Source: Prauserella flavalba (GTDB lineage Bacteria; Actinomycetota; Actinomycetes; Mycobacteriales; Pseudonocardiaceae). From it: 64,000 nucleotides of DNA. Where the stretch lies: contig NZ_MASU01000015.1 in the NCBI RefSeq assembly GCF_003202235.1, positions 108,123 through 172,122 on the forward strand, given 5' to 3'. The notes beneath the pieces are model-generated. The model was given only the letters and a program-made list of their open reading frames with translations. It was not told the DNA's origin and ran no database searches. The position numbers were made by a program, and so were the translations under genes. This document shows positions 25,732 through 34,182 of the stretch, in pieces (position 1 is the first letter of the stretch; the number at the start of each line of letters is the position of its first letter).

Positions 25732-27216
25732 TCAGCCGGGGAGCCGGAAGGTGATGACCTTCTCGACGGACATCTCACGCATCGCGGAGGCGGGCCCCTC
25801 CTTGCCGATGCCGCTGGCCTTCACCCCGCCGTACGGCATGTTGTCGGCGCGGAAGTTCGACGTGTCGTTGACGTGCACCCCGCCGCTCTCGACGCCGCGC
25901 GCGACGCGCAGGGCGGTGTCGATCGAGGCGGTGAACACACCGGCCATCAGGCCGTACGGGGTGGAGTTGGCGAGGTCGACGGCCTCGTCGAGGTCGTCGT
26001 AGGGCAGGACGGTGACGACCGGTCCGAAAGCCTCCTCCTGGCAGAGCCGCGCCGGTTCCCGGACGTCGAGCAGCACGGTCGGCCGGAGCTCACCGCCCGT
26101 GACACCTCCGGTGATCACCTCGGCGCCGTGTGCGACGGCGTCCTCCACGAGTGCGGCGACCCGGCGGGTCTCCTCGGGGGCGACCAGGGTGCCGACGGCG
26201 GTGCCGGGGTCGAGCGGGTCACCTGTGGTCAGTGCCTCGACCTCCGTGCCGATGCGGCGGGCGAGGTCGTCCGCGATGGAGCGGTGGGCGATGACCCGCT
26301 GCACGGAGATGCACGACTGCCCGGTCGATGCCATGCCGCCGGCCGCGCAGGCCCGTGCCGCGAGAGCGAGGTCGCCGTCGGGGGCGACGATCGTCGCCGC
26401 GTTGGAACCCAGCTCCAGCACCACGCGCTTGAGGTGCCGCCCCGCTCGCTCGGCGATCTTCGCGCCGACCGCCGAGCTCCCGGTGAAGCTCACCAGGCGC
26501 ACCCGGGGGTCCTCGCACAGGGCGATCGCGACGTCGGGGCCGCCGTTGAGGATGCTGATCGCGGCGGGCGGCCAGCCGCTCGCGACGACGGCCTCGGCGA
26601 GCACGAGTGTGGTGAACGGCGTCCGCTCGCTGGGCTTGAGCAGCACCGGGCAGCCCGCTCCGACGGCGGCCGCGACCTTGTGCACGGCCAGCAGGAGCGG
26701 GAAGTTGAAGCCGGCGATCGCGGCCACGACCCCGACCGGCTCCCACACGGTGAACGCGAGCCGCCCCGCGCCGGCGGGCACCGCGTCCACGGGCACCTCG
26801 TGACCGCCGAGCTCGGCGACGGCATCCGCCGCGGTCTCCAGCGTCGCGACACAGCGCTCCACCTCACCGCGGCTGTCCCGCAGCGACTTCCCGACCTCCA
26901 GCGAGAGCGACATCGCGAGTTCCTCGAGGTGCGTCCCGAGGTACCCGGCCGCGCCGCGCAGGACCTGTGCGCGCTCACGCCGTGACATCGCCGCGCACGC
27001 GCCGCGCGCACCGTCCGCGGCCGAGGCCGCCTCCGCCACGACCGCCGCGTCGGCGTGAACCGCGCCGCGGCCGCCCGTCCGCGACGCCGGCGACGCCACG
27101 TGCGTGACGGGGCCGTCCAGGATGGCGTGACCGCCCACGACGAGGGGGAGCGGCCAGGCTGTGGTCCGCAGGGCCGGAGGTCCGGGAAGCACACCGGGTT
27201 TCGCATCGTCTGGCAT
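25732..27216 (-). CDS. aldehyde dehydrogenase
   Basis: A 494-residue NAD(P)-dependent aldehyde dehydrogenase. AAIAGFNFPLLLAVHKVAAA, VSFTGSSAVGAKIAERAG, the general base in VLELGSNAA, the nucleophile in STGQSCISVQRV and the late QEEAFGPVV segment are all in place. The usual ELGG is ELGS here, as in the succinate-semialdehyde/lactaldehyde-like branch. As the first gene of the 27216-23582 operon it probably oxidises the aldehyde made by the GMC enzyme. A TGCATGCA site lies 28 bases upstream of its start. Confidence 0.88.
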   Translation of the reverse strand: MPDDAKPGVLPGPPALRTTAWPLPLVVGGHAILDGPVTHVASPASRTGGRGAVHADAAVVAEAASAADGARGACAAMSRRERAQVLRGAAGYLGTHLEELAMSLSLEVGKSLRDSRGEVERCVATLETAADAVAELGGHEVPVDAVPAGAGRLAFTVWEPVGVVAAIAGFNFPLLLAVHKVAAAVGAGCPVLLKPSERTPFTTLVLAEAVVASGWPPAAISILNGGPDVAIALCEDPRVRLVSFTGSSAVGAKIAERAGRHLKRVVLELGSNAATIVAPDGDLALAARACAAGGMASTGQSCISVQRVIAHRSIADDLARRIGTEVEALTTGDPLDPGTAVGTLVAPEETRRVAALVEDAVAHGAEVITGGVTGGELRPTVLLDVREPARLCQEEAFGPVVTVLPYDDLDEAVDLANSTPYGLMAGVFTASIDTALRVARGVESGGVHVNDTSNFRADNMPYGGVKASGIGKEGPASAMREMSVEKVITFRLPG

Positions 27217-27619
27217 CGCGTTCCTCGTCGTCGTCGGCGATTAGTGCATGCAATATTGCGATCCGGGGGCGTTGGTGTCAACCGTCGTTCGCTGTCGAAT
27301 GTGTGCAGAAAATGCGCATGTCTCGATATTTTGCCTGGAAGTTGTGAACAACGACCCCATTACGGCATGCAATCAGAGTGAGAGGTTGTCTCGGGCCGTC
27401 GACGGTGGAAGTCGTGGAAACCCGCCATGAACAGCATCGATGCCGAGACCGGCACCTCTGGTCCGGGCTTCTCCCGTGCGGCGTTGTGCATCTACGGCCG
27501 TCGGCGAAGCGGCTTGACAATCACTGCATGCAGTAGTGACCCTGTGGGCCGATCACAGGGCTCGTCAGCCGGCGAGCCTCAGCGAACCGCCGGGCCAGCG
27601 TCGGCTCGAGAGGACGAAC
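27217..27619. promoter_or_regulatory. divergent control region with three GCATGC-centred sites
   Basis: This 403-base gap separates the aldehyde dehydrogenase operon from the MHS transporter. It holds TGCATGCA at 27245-27252, GCATGC(AAT) at 27365-27370 and the perfect palindrome ACTGCATGCAGT at 27523-27534, the last just after a TTGACA (27514-27519). GCATGC-type palindromes are plausible sites for FCD-type GntR regulators, and such a gene lies at 30758. No other coding sequence is supported here. Confidence 0.55.
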
Positions 27620-28942
27620 ATGACCACCACACCCACGGGGGCGGCGTCGGCCCCGATGGGCCGGGCCCGCGCCATCACGGGCGCGACCGCCGGCCACGCC
27701 ATCGAGTTCTTCGACTTCACCGTGTTCGGCTTCCTGGCCGTCCACATAGGCCACAACTTCTTCCCGTCCGGAGACCCGACGGCCGAACTGCTGAGCAGCT
27801 TCGCGGTCTTCGGGCTGGCCTTCTTCGCGCGACCGCTCGGCGGGCTCATCTTCGGACCGCTCGCCGACCGGATCGGGCGGAAGCAGGTCCTGGTTCTGGT
27901 GCTCAGCCTGATGTCCGGTTGCTCCCTGCTGATCGGCCTCCTGCCGACCTACGAGAGCTGGGGCATCGCCGCGCCGGTCATCCTGGTGTTCCTGCGGCTG
28001 CTCCAGGGGTTCTCCGCCGGTGGTGAGTACAGCTCCGGTTCCGCGTTCCTGCTCGAGTTCGCCGGACCGGGCCGGCGCGCGTTCGGCGTCAGCTGGCTGA
28101 CGTTCGGCACCACGGTCGGCCTCACCGCGGGCCTGCTCACCGTCACCGGCGTCACGGCGGTCCTGAGCGAGGACGACATGGCCGAGTGGGGCTGGCGCAT
28201 CCCGTTCCTCATGGCCGCCCCCCTCGCGGCGATCGCCCTCTACATCCGCGCGAAGATCGAGGACACCCCCGAGTTCCAGGCGCTCGCCCGCACCGAGCAG
28301 ATCAGCGCGGCACCGGTCCGCGAGGTCGTCAAACGCAAGCGCGGCCTCGCACTGATCGTCGGGATCGGCGCCATGCACGCGACGTGCTTCTACGCGGTGT
28401 TCACCTACATGCCGACCTACATCGGCACGGTCAACTCCTACGGCGCGACGTTCGCGCTCATCTCGACGCTGGTCTCCGCCGCCGTCACGATGATCGTGCT
28501 ACCGGTGCTCGCGACAGTGTCGGACCGTGTCGGCCGCCGTCCCGTGCTGATCGCCGGAGCACTCGGGTTCGCGGCGCTCGTGTTCCCGGTCTTCGGTGGC
28601 ATCACCGTCGGCAACCCGGCACTCGCGATGGCAAGCCAGGTCGCTCTCGGCGTCCTCACCGCGACCTACCTGTCCGCCTCGGCCGCCGCGATGCCGGAAC
28701 TGTTCCCCGCATCGGTCCGCTCCACCGGCGTCGCCGTCGGCTTCAACATCCCGGCGGCGGTGTTCGGGGGCGGTGCGCCGTTCGTGGCGACGTACCTCAT
28801 CGACCTGACCGGCTGGACCGTCGCGCCCGCCATGTACCTCCTCGGGACAGCGCTCATCGGCCTCGTCGCGGCGCTCTTCCTGCGCTCCGGCGACATCCAC
28901 GGCGACGAGATCGTGGAGGGACAGCGGCTAGGCCGCGTCTGA
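27620..28942 (+). CDS. MHS family MFS transporter (metabolite:proton symporter)
   Basis: A 440-residue permease of the metabolite:H+ symporter family. It has the N-terminal signature GHAIEFFDFTVFGFLAVH, RPLGGLIFGPLADRIGRK between helices 2 and 3, the LRLLQGFSAGGEYSSGS segment, and a second-half repeat SDRVGRRPVLI. I take the ATG at 27620 behind GAGAGGA. It probably imports the substrate of the GMC/aldehyde dehydrogenase operon. Its TGA lies inside the left inverted repeat of the IS110-type element, so the last codons may have been altered by the insertion. Confidence 0.88.
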   Translation: MTTTPTGAASAPMGRARAITGATAGHAIEFFDFTVFGFLAVHIGHNFFPSGDPTAELLSSFAVFGLAFFARPLGGLIFGPLADRIGRKQVLVLVLSLMSGCSLLIGLLPTYESWGIAAPVILVFLRLLQGFSAGGEYSSGSAFLLEFAGPGRRAFGVSWLTFGTTVGLTAGLLTVTGVTAVLSEDDMAEWGWRIPFLMAAPLAAIALYIRAKIEDTPEFQALARTEQISAAPVREVVKRKRGLALIVGIGAMHATCFYAVFTYMPTYIGTVNSYGATFALISTLVSAAVTMIVLPVLATVSDRVGRRPVLIAGALGFAALVFPVFGGITVGNPALAMASQVALGVLTATYLSASAAAMPELFPASVRSTGVAVGFNIPAAVFGGGAPFVATYLIDLTGWTVAPAMYLLGTALIGLVAALFLRSGDIHGDEIVEGQRLGRV

Positions 28943-28948
28943 CAATCC
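28937..28948. repeat. left inverted repeat of the IS110-type element
   Basis: GTCTGACAATCC, the exact reverse complement of 30605-30616. It overlaps the TGA stop of the MHS transporter gene. Confidence 0.65.
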
Positions 28949-29190
28949 CATTGCCGGCTGCGCGGGGCCAACGCGGCGCTCGGTTCGTGCGGGGCACCCG
29001 CGCCCGGGGCATGCGTTGGCGGAAGGCCCGAGTACGACCCGGTACGAGGGCTTCCCTCCGCCTAATGAGAGTTGCGGGTTGGTCATTGGGCAGACTCGTG
29101 GTCGGTGACCATCGGTGGGTGAGCACTCTCTCCGCCTGAACCCCTTGTGTGGGGAGTTCTGTCGCAAGATCGTGCCCCTGCCGGTAGCCC

Positions 29191-29272
29191 GGGAGAACGG
29201 ATCGCTGATGGGATGTCGTGCCCACCGAGTGTGGTGTGAGCACTGGTTCATTAGGCCGCTGAGTGTTCTCCC
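29191..29272 (+). ncRNA. candidate bridge-RNA-like structured region in the IS110-type element
   Basis: GGGAGAAC (29191-29198) pairs with GTTCTCCC (29265-29272), enclosing 66 bases. Inside are a CACC/GGTG hairpin near 29221-29236 and a longer arm GAGCACT...AGTGTTC near 29237-29268 with one G-U pair. IS110-family elements encode a structured bridge RNA in their non-coding end, and this stretch lies directly before the transposase start. The boundaries and the guide loops are not determined; this is a structural guess from base pairing. Confidence 0.35.
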
Positions 29273-29318
29273 GCGCGTGACCGGGGTATGACGAGCGTTG
29301 TGGAGGGAGACGGACACG

Positions 29319-30545
29319 GTGCTGTTCGTGGGAGATGACTGGGCCGAAGACCATCACGATGTCGAGTTGATGGACACGGCGGGCCGGCGGCTGGCGAGAG
29401 CCCGGCTGCCGGAGGGGGTGGCTGGGATCGCCCGGTTGCACGCGATGATCGCCGAGCACCTGGGCCCGGACACCGATCCCGATCAGGCGCGGGTGGTGAT
29501 CGGGATCGAGACCGATCGCGGGCCCTGGGTGGCTGCCCTGGTCGCCGCGGGGTACGCCGTGTTCGCGGTCAACCCGTTGCAGGCGGTCGGATACCGGCGG
29601 CGGCATGGTGTGTCCGGGGCGAAAAGCGACGCTGCGGACGCGCACATGCTGGCCAACATGGTACGTACCGACGCCCACGAGTTGCGCCCGATCGCCGGTG
29701 ACAGCCCCGAGGCCGAGGCGGTCAAGGTCATCACCCGGGCGCACAAGACGTTGATTTGGGAACGCACCCGCCACACCCAGCGGCTGCGCCACAGCCTGCG
29801 CGAGTACTTCCCCGCCGCACTGGAGGCATTCGAGGACCTGGATGCACCCGAGGCGCTGGAACTGCTGGGGAAGGCACCCGACCCGGACAGCGCAGCGCGG
29901 CTGTCGCTGAGCCAGATCCGGGCCGCGCTGCGACGTGCTCGCCGCCGCGACATCGAGGGCAAAGCCACCCGGATCCAGTCGCTGCTGCGCGCCCAGCAGC
30001 TGGGGCAGCCCGCGGTGGTCACCGCGGCCTATGCAGCCACCACCCGCGCCGCGGTCACGGTGCTGGCCACCCTGCGCGCGCAGGTCAGCACCCTGCAGGG
30101 CCAGGTCGAGACGTTTTTTGGCCAGCACCCGGACGCTGAGATCGTGCTGTCCCAGCCTGGGCTGGGACCGATCCTGGGCGCCCGGGTGCTGGCCGAGTTC
30201 GGCGACGACCCCAACCGTTACGCCAGCGCGAAAGCACGCAAGAACTACGCGGCGACCAGTCCGATCACCCGCGCCTCGGGCAAGAAGAAGGTCGTACTGG
30301 CCCGCTTCGTGCACAACGACCGGCTGATCGACGCGTTGATGACCCAGGCCTTCGCCGCGCTCAACACCTCACCCGGTGCGCGAACCTACTACGACCAGCA
30401 ACGAGCCCGCGGTGTCGGGCACAACCCCGCGCTGCGCCAACTGGCCAACCGGCTCGTCGGCATCCTGCACGGCTGCCTGAAAACCCGCACCCTCTACAAC
30501 GAGACCACCGCCTGGTCGCACCACGCCAACAACATCGCCGCTTGA
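29319..30545 (+). CDS. IS110 family transposase (DEDD recombinase)
   Basis: A 408-residue IS110-family recombinase. The N-terminal RuvC-like DEDD domain shows the first Asp in LFVGDDWAEDHHDVEL, the Glu in VVIGIETDRGPWV and the closing Asp pair in SGAKSDAADAHMLANM. The C-terminal Transposase_20 domain has LSQPGLGPILGARVLAEFGD and ASAKARKNYAATSPITRASG with its conserved Ser. I chose the GTG at 29319 behind GGAGGG; an upstream TTG at 29298 is possible. The frame is intact, so the element may still be active. Confidence 0.92.
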   Translation: MLFVGDDWAEDHHDVELMDTAGRRLARARLPEGVAGIARLHAMIAEHLGPDTDPDQARVVIGIETDRGPWVAALVAAGYAVFAVNPLQAVGYRRRHGVSGAKSDAADAHMLANMVRTDAHELRPIAGDSPEAEAVKVITRAHKTLIWERTRHTQRLRHSLREYFPAALEAFEDLDAPEALELLGKAPDPDSAARLSLSQIRAALRRARRRDIEGKATRIQSLLRAQQLGQPAVVTAAYAATTRAAVTVLATLRAQVSTLQGQVETFFGQHPDAEIVLSQPGLGPILGARVLAEFGDDPNRYASAKARKNYAATSPITRASGKKKVVLARFVHNDRLIDALMTQAFAALNTSPGARTYYDQQRARGVGHNPALRQLANRLVGILHGCLKTRTLYNETTAWSHHANNIAA

Positions 30546-30604
30546 CATTCAAGCTCCTGGGATGTCTTGCGAGCCACCACGCTGATCCCCGCTCACACGG
30601 CAGA

Positions 30605-30616
30605 GGATTGTCAGAC
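30605..30616. repeat. right inverted repeat of the IS110-type element
   Basis: GGATTGTCAGAC, exact complement of the left repeat at 28937-28948, 59 bases beyond the transposase stop. Confidence 0.65.
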
Positions 30617-30757
30617 ACGACCTGGGCGTGTCCGAACGCGACGCCGTCAGCGGCACCTGATGCGACACGACGGCACTCCACGCCGGCCGCCCTCGAGCGG
30701 CCGGCGTGGCCTAGTCTGGCCGTCGCCGGCAGCGAGAATGATCGTGAGGAGGACACG

Positions 30758-31435
30758 TTGAGCGAGGGAAACCCCGCCGCCACACGCGTCTACGACGAAC
30801 TCCGTCGACAGATCATGACGTGGCAGCTTCCTCCCGGCACCGCGCTGCGCGAGGTCCAGATCGCAGCCGAGTTCGGTGTCTCGCGCACCCCGGTCAGCCA
30901 TGCCATACAGCGGCTCCGTGCCGACGGCCTGATCGAACCGCGCGGACGCCGCGGCGTCGAGGTGTCCCGATGGACGCGGCGCGATCTCGAGGACACCTAC
31001 CGGCTCCGGGCCAACCTGGAGGCCTGGGCCGCCCGGCTCGCCGCGGGGCGACCGGATCTGCTCGACCTGCCGCGACTGCGCGCGCTGGCCGACGAGATGT
31101 CAGAGCTGGCGAAGGCCGAACCGCTGGATCACGAGCGCATCGCCGAGCTCAACATCGAGTTCCACGAGGCCGTGCGGTCGTCCGCGGGCAGCGACCGGCT
31201 CGTGGCCACCCTCACCACGGTGGTCCACATTCCTCTCCTGCACCGCGTCTTCACGGCGTTCACCCCGGAACAGGTCGCCTCCACCTGCCAGGAACACCAC
31301 ACGATCATCGCCGCGCTCGAGGCCGGCGACGGCGACTGGGCGGAGTCGATCACCCGCGCCCACATACTCGCCGCGCTCAACGCGCTGAAGGGACCCCGCG
31401 GCCTCTTCGCCGCGACGGAAGAAGAAGCCCGCTGA
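30758..31435 (+). CDS. GntR family regulator, FCD subfamily
   Basis: A 225-residue GntR protein. The winged helix covers about residues 8-75 (MTWQLPPGTALREVQIAAEF, SRTPVSHAIQRLRADGLI), then an FCD domain with LRANLEAWAARLAAGRP, IAELNIEFHEAVRSSAGS and EHHTIIAALEAGDGDWAE. I chose a TTG at 30758 behind GAGGAGGA; the longer open frame upstream would cross the IS end. It probably controls the transporter and aldehyde dehydrogenase operon through the GCATGC sites at 27.2-27.5 kb, and its own promoter lies in the short space after the IS. Confidence 0.87.
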   Translation: MSEGNPAATRVYDELRRQIMTWQLPPGTALREVQIAAEFGVSRTPVSHAIQRLRADGLIEPRGRRGVEVSRWTRRDLEDTYRLRANLEAWAARLAAGRPDLLDLPRLRALADEMSELAKAEPLDHERIAELNIEFHEAVRSSAGSDRLVATLTTVVHIPLLHRVFTAFTPEQVASTCQEHHTIIAALEAGDGDWAESITRAHILAALNALKGPRGLFAATEEEAR

Positions 31436-31514
31436 ACGCGAACGCCGCCGCGCGGTGATCCTTGCGGTGACCGTGCTGATGCGGGGATCCGATGTGTCGT
31501 GCGGGCGCCCCGCG

Positions 31515-31552
31515 CGAGGGCCTGGCGGCCGGTCGTGGTCGCCAGGCCCTCG
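31515..31552. terminator. strong hairpin between convergent genes
   Basis: CGAGGGCCTGGCG (31515-31527) pairs perfectly with CGCCAGGCCCTCG (31540-31552), a 13-bp stem with a 12-base loop. It lies between the convergent GntR and alcohol dehydrogenase stops and probably terminates both. There is no T run. Confidence 0.7.
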
Positions 31553-31561
31553 GGTGCGTCG

Positions 31562-32611
31562 TCAGGAACCGATCGTCGCCGTGTCGATGACGAAGCGGTA
31601 GCGGACGTCGCTGTTGGCCACGCGCTCGTAGGCGGTGTTGACCTGATCGGCGGAGATCGTCTCGATCTCGGCGCCGATGCCGTGCTCGGCGCAGAAGTCC
31701 AGCATCTCCTGGGTTTCCGCGATGCCGCCGATCATGGAGCCCGCCAGCGTCTTGTTGCCCCCGATGAGGGAGAACGCGTTGTACGACAGCGGTTCGCCGG
31801 GCGCGCCGACGTTGACCATCGCCCCGCCGACGCGCAGCAGGCCGAGGTAGGCGTCCACCGGCAGCTTCGCCGACACGGTGTTGAGGATCAGGTCGAAGCG
31901 GCCGCGCAGCACGTCGAAGGTCGACTCGTCGCCGGTGGCGTAGTAGTGGGTGGCGCCGAGCCGCTTGCCGTCCTCCTGCTTCTTGAGGCTCTGGCTCAGC
32001 ACCGTCACCTCGGCGCCCATCGCGACGGCCAGCTTCACGGCCATGTGGCCGAGGCCGCCGAGGCCGACGACCGCGACCTTCTTGCCGGGGCCGGCGCCCC
32101 ACTGGCGCAGCGGCGAGTACGTCGTGATGCCGGCGCAGAGCAGGGGAGCGGCGACGTCGAGCTCGATGCCCTCCGGGATGCGGCACACGAAGGCGTCCTT
32201 CACCACGATCTGGCGGCTGTAGCCGCCGTAGGTGTTCTCGCCGTCGAAGCCCACGCCGTTGTACGTCTGGACGTTGCCCTTGACGCAGAACTGCTCGGTT
32301 CCGGCCAGGCAGTACTCGCACTCGCCGCACGAGTCGACCATGCAGCCGACGCCGACGCGGTCGCCCACCTGGTACCTGGTCACGTTCGAGCCGACCGCGG
32401 CGACCACGCCGGCGATCTCGTGGCCGGGGACCATCGGGAAGATGGCGGTGCCCCAGTCCTCCTGCGCCTGGTGGATGTCGCTGTGGCAGATGCCGGCGTA
32501 GGCGATGTCGATCAGTACGTCGTCAGGGCGCAGGTCGCGCCGCTGGATCGTGGTCTGCTCGAGCGGGGCGCCGGGTGCGGGCGCTGCGATGGCGTGCGTC
32601 GTCGTGCTCAT
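31562..32611 (-). CDS. zinc-dependent alcohol dehydrogenase, NAD(P) (YahK/cinnamyl-alcohol type)
   Basis: A 349-residue medium-chain dehydrogenase. Catalytic zinc ligands include C42 (AGICHSDIH) and H64 (PGHEIAG); the structural zinc is held by C95, C98, C101 and C109 ([17 protein letters not shown]). The coenzyme motif is [15 protein letters not shown], followed by [20 protein letters not shown], which is typical of NADP-using aldehyde reductases of the YahK/Adh type. The ATG at 32611 has AGGAGG in front. Divergent from a TetR regulator with two operator-like repeats between. It may act in aldehyde detoxification. Confidence 0.92.
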   Translation of the reverse strand: MSTTTHAIAAPAPGAPLEQTTIQRRDLRPDDVLIDIAYAGICHSDIHQAQEDWGTAIFPMVPGHEIAGVVAAVGSNVTRYQVGDRVGVGCMVDSCGECEYCLAGTEQFCVKGNVQTYNGVGFDGENTYGGYSRQIVVKDAFVCRIPEGIELDVAAPLLCAGITTYSPLRQWGAGPGKKVAVVGLGGLGHMAVKLAVAMGAEVTVLSQSLKKQEDGKRLGATHYYATGDESTFDVLRGRFDLILNTVSAKLPVDAYLGLLRVGGAMVNVGAPGEPLSYNAFSLIGGNKTLAGSMIGGIAETQEMLDFCAEHGIGAEIETISADQVNTAYERVANSDVRYRFVIDTATIGS

Positions 32612-32645
32612 CAGACCTCCTGGGATGATGGATCGCGAGCCCCGA

Positions 32646-32686
32646 TGTAAGGGGGCTCTCACATAGCGACGTAAGAAGGCTCTTAC
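32646..32686. promoter_or_regulatory. two tandem operator-like repeats between alcohol dehydrogenase and TetR genes
   Basis: TGTAAGGGGGCTCTCACA (32646-32663) and GTAAGAAGGCTCTTAC (32671-32686) share the pattern GTAAG-N2-GGCTCT-N-AC, are each palindromic at their arms, and have centres about 24 bp apart. They lie between two divergent starts (32611 and 32717), where a TetR dimer pair would be expected to bind. Confidence 0.65.
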
Positions 32687-32716
32687 CTATTCCGATCGAG
32701 AGATGTGATCCAGGCC

Positions 32717-33319
32717 ATGGGCGAGAAGTACCATCACGGCAACCTGCGAGCCGAGCTCGTGCGCGTCTCCCTGGACCTGATCGCCGAGCAGGGCCTCGGC
32801 GCGTTCTCGGTCGCCGAGGTCGCCCGGCGCGCCAAGGTCAGCCCCGGCGCGCCCTACCGGCACTTCCCCGAGCGCGAGAGCCTGCTCGCGGCCGTCGCGG
32901 CCACGGTCGCGAGCCAGCTCGCCGACCGCGTCCGCGCCGCCGCGGAGGGCCTGCCCGACCCCGTGGAGGCGCTCGCCGCCGCCTGCGGGGCCTACACCGG
33001 GTACCTCATCGAACGGCGCGCGGGCATGAACGTCGTCTACGCCGACGGGCTCCAGGGCCGCGACGACACCGAGCTGCACGAGCAGACCCGCCGCATGAGC
33101 GACCAGTTCCTGATGCTGTGCCTCACCGTGTCCGACCGGCCCGAGAACGCACTCGAACTCATGGAGCAGCTGTTCACCCAGGCACACGGCTACGGCATGT
33201 TCTGGCTCGACGGCGTCTTCGCCCGCCACGGCTACACGCCGGAGCAGGTGATCCGCAAGTCCGTCGCCGCCGCGCGCATCGCCATCGAAGGACACCGGCA
33301 CGCCCCGCCGGGCGACTGA
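32717..33319 (+). CDS. TetR/AcrR family regulator
   Basis: A 200-residue TetR protein beginning GEKYHHGNLRAELVRVSLD, with a helix-turn-helix LGAFSVAEVARRAKVSPGAPYRHFPE. This YHHGNLR opening with SPGAPYRHF is typical of a TetR group with WHG-type ligand domains often sitting next to dehydrogenases. I prefer the ATG at 32717 to the in-frame GTG at 32705. It is the likely repressor of the divergent alcohol dehydrogenase and of itself. Confidence 0.9.
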   Translation: MGEKYHHGNLRAELVRVSLDLIAEQGLGAFSVAEVARRAKVSPGAPYRHFPERESLLAAVAATVASQLADRVRAAAEGLPDPVEALAAACGAYTGYLIERRAGMNVVYADGLQGRDDTELHEQTRRMSDQFLMLCLTVSDRPENALELMEQLFTQAHGYGMFWLDGVFARHGYTPEQVIRKSVAAARIAIEGHRHAPPGD

Positions 33320-33324
33320 CGCGG

Positions 33325-33990
33325 CTACCCTCCCAGCGCGCTGACCAGCTCCGGCACGGCGTGGATCGACACCGTCGGCGCCGGACCGTGCGGGTCGAGG
33401 TGGTGGCCCGGCCGGACGATGCGCACGGTGCGGATTCCGGCCTCGAGCGCGCCCCGCACGTCGCGGGCCGACGCGGCCACGTGGACGAAGTCCTCGCCGA
33501 GCAGCTCGCGGGCGCGCAGGTAGAGGGCGGGATCTGGCTTGTAGGCGCCGAGCCGCTGTGAGGTGAGCACCAGATCCGGTTCCACGAGCGGGTAGGCGAG
33601 CGTCGCGGCGGCGAGGTCGTCGTCGACGTTCGAGAGGATCCCGAGCCGGGCGTGCTCCGCCACGGCGGGCAACCCGCCGGGGACGTCCGGCCACAGCGGC
33701 CAGCCGCCGACGCCGTCCTGGACGCGGGTGAGGTCGGCGTCGGCGTCCGCCGTTAGTCCGAGCGCGGTGTACGTGTCCGCGAGCGCGCTCCGCGAGAGCT
33801 CCCGGAAGCTCGTCCAGCCGCCCGTGAGATCGACCCGCTGCTGGGCCTGCTTGTTGCGCCGGTCCCACTCGTCGTACAGCAGTGTCCCGGTGAAGGGCCA
33901 GCCGCGTTCCGCGGCGATCCGGGCGAAAACGGCCGAGCCGCCCCCGCGCGAATCGGTCAGCGCACTGAACAGGTCGAACGTGACGATCAC
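33325..33990 (-). CDS. HAD superfamily hydrolase (haloacid dehalogenase-like)
   Basis: A 221-residue HAD hydrolase. The nucleophile is D6 in VTFDLFSALTD, motif II is the Ser in LGILSNVDDD, and motif III the Lys in RLGAYKPDPALYL with acidic residues following. A helical cap lies between residues 15 and 90. It resembles type II haloacid dehalogenases, but the phosphatase/dehalogenase choice cannot be made from sequence. It converges on the TetR gene with five bases between stops. Confidence 0.82.
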   Translation of the reverse strand: MIVTFDLFSALTDSRGGGSAVFARIAAERGWPFTGTLLYDEWDRRNKQAQQRVDLTGGWTSFRELSRSALADTYTALGLTADADADLTRVQDGVGGWPLWPDVPGGLPAVAEHARLGILSNVDDDLAAATLAYPLVEPDLVLTSQRLGAYKPDPALYLRARELLGEDFVHVAASARDVRGALEAGIRTVRIVRPGHHLDPHGPAPTVSIHAVPELVSALGG

Positions 33991-34032
33991 GGCTGCCTCC
34001 GATCCTCCCCGTCCCCGGGGTGTTGATCCACA

Positions 34033-34059
34033 GGTAACAGCGGCAACAGCGCTGTTACC
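34033..34059. promoter_or_regulatory. 10-bp inverted repeat upstream of the double Lrp gene
   Basis: GGTAACAGCG (34033-34042) and CGCTGTTACC (34050-34059) are perfect complements separated by seven bases. They lie in the 190-base gap between the HAD gene and the Lrp-type regulator, about 125 bases before the latter's GTG. They could be an operator; a short hairpin in a transcript is the alternative. Confidence 0.45.
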
Positions 34060-34182
34060 AGGACTCGGCCGATTTCATGCAAGTATCTATACATCTTCGC
34101 CTCTCCCACGTAGATTTCCGGGAACTCAAGCCTGATTCGCTCAACACGGGCGTCACAGGATGTCATTCGCGAGGGACCGAAC

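Larger units (their letters stand above)
28937..30616 (+). mobile_element. IS110-type insertion sequence
   Basis: An element of about 1.68 kb bounded by a 12-bp perfect inverted repeat, GTCTGACAATCC at 28937-28948 and its complement at 30605-30616. Each repeat is followed inward, after a few bases, by TGCCG, extending the match imperfectly. Inside is one transposase gene, with roughly 370 non-coding bases on its 5' side and about 60 on its 3' side, the layout of IS110-group elements. It separates the MHS transporter from the GntR regulator. The exact ends are inferred from the repeats, not from an empty site. Confidence 0.7.

Noticed and set aside
28937..30616. Reading the 12-bp inverted repeats as a terminator or operator interrupted by the IS
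   Set aside because: Possible, but the match extends imperfectly inward on both sides (TGCCG), which fits element ends better.
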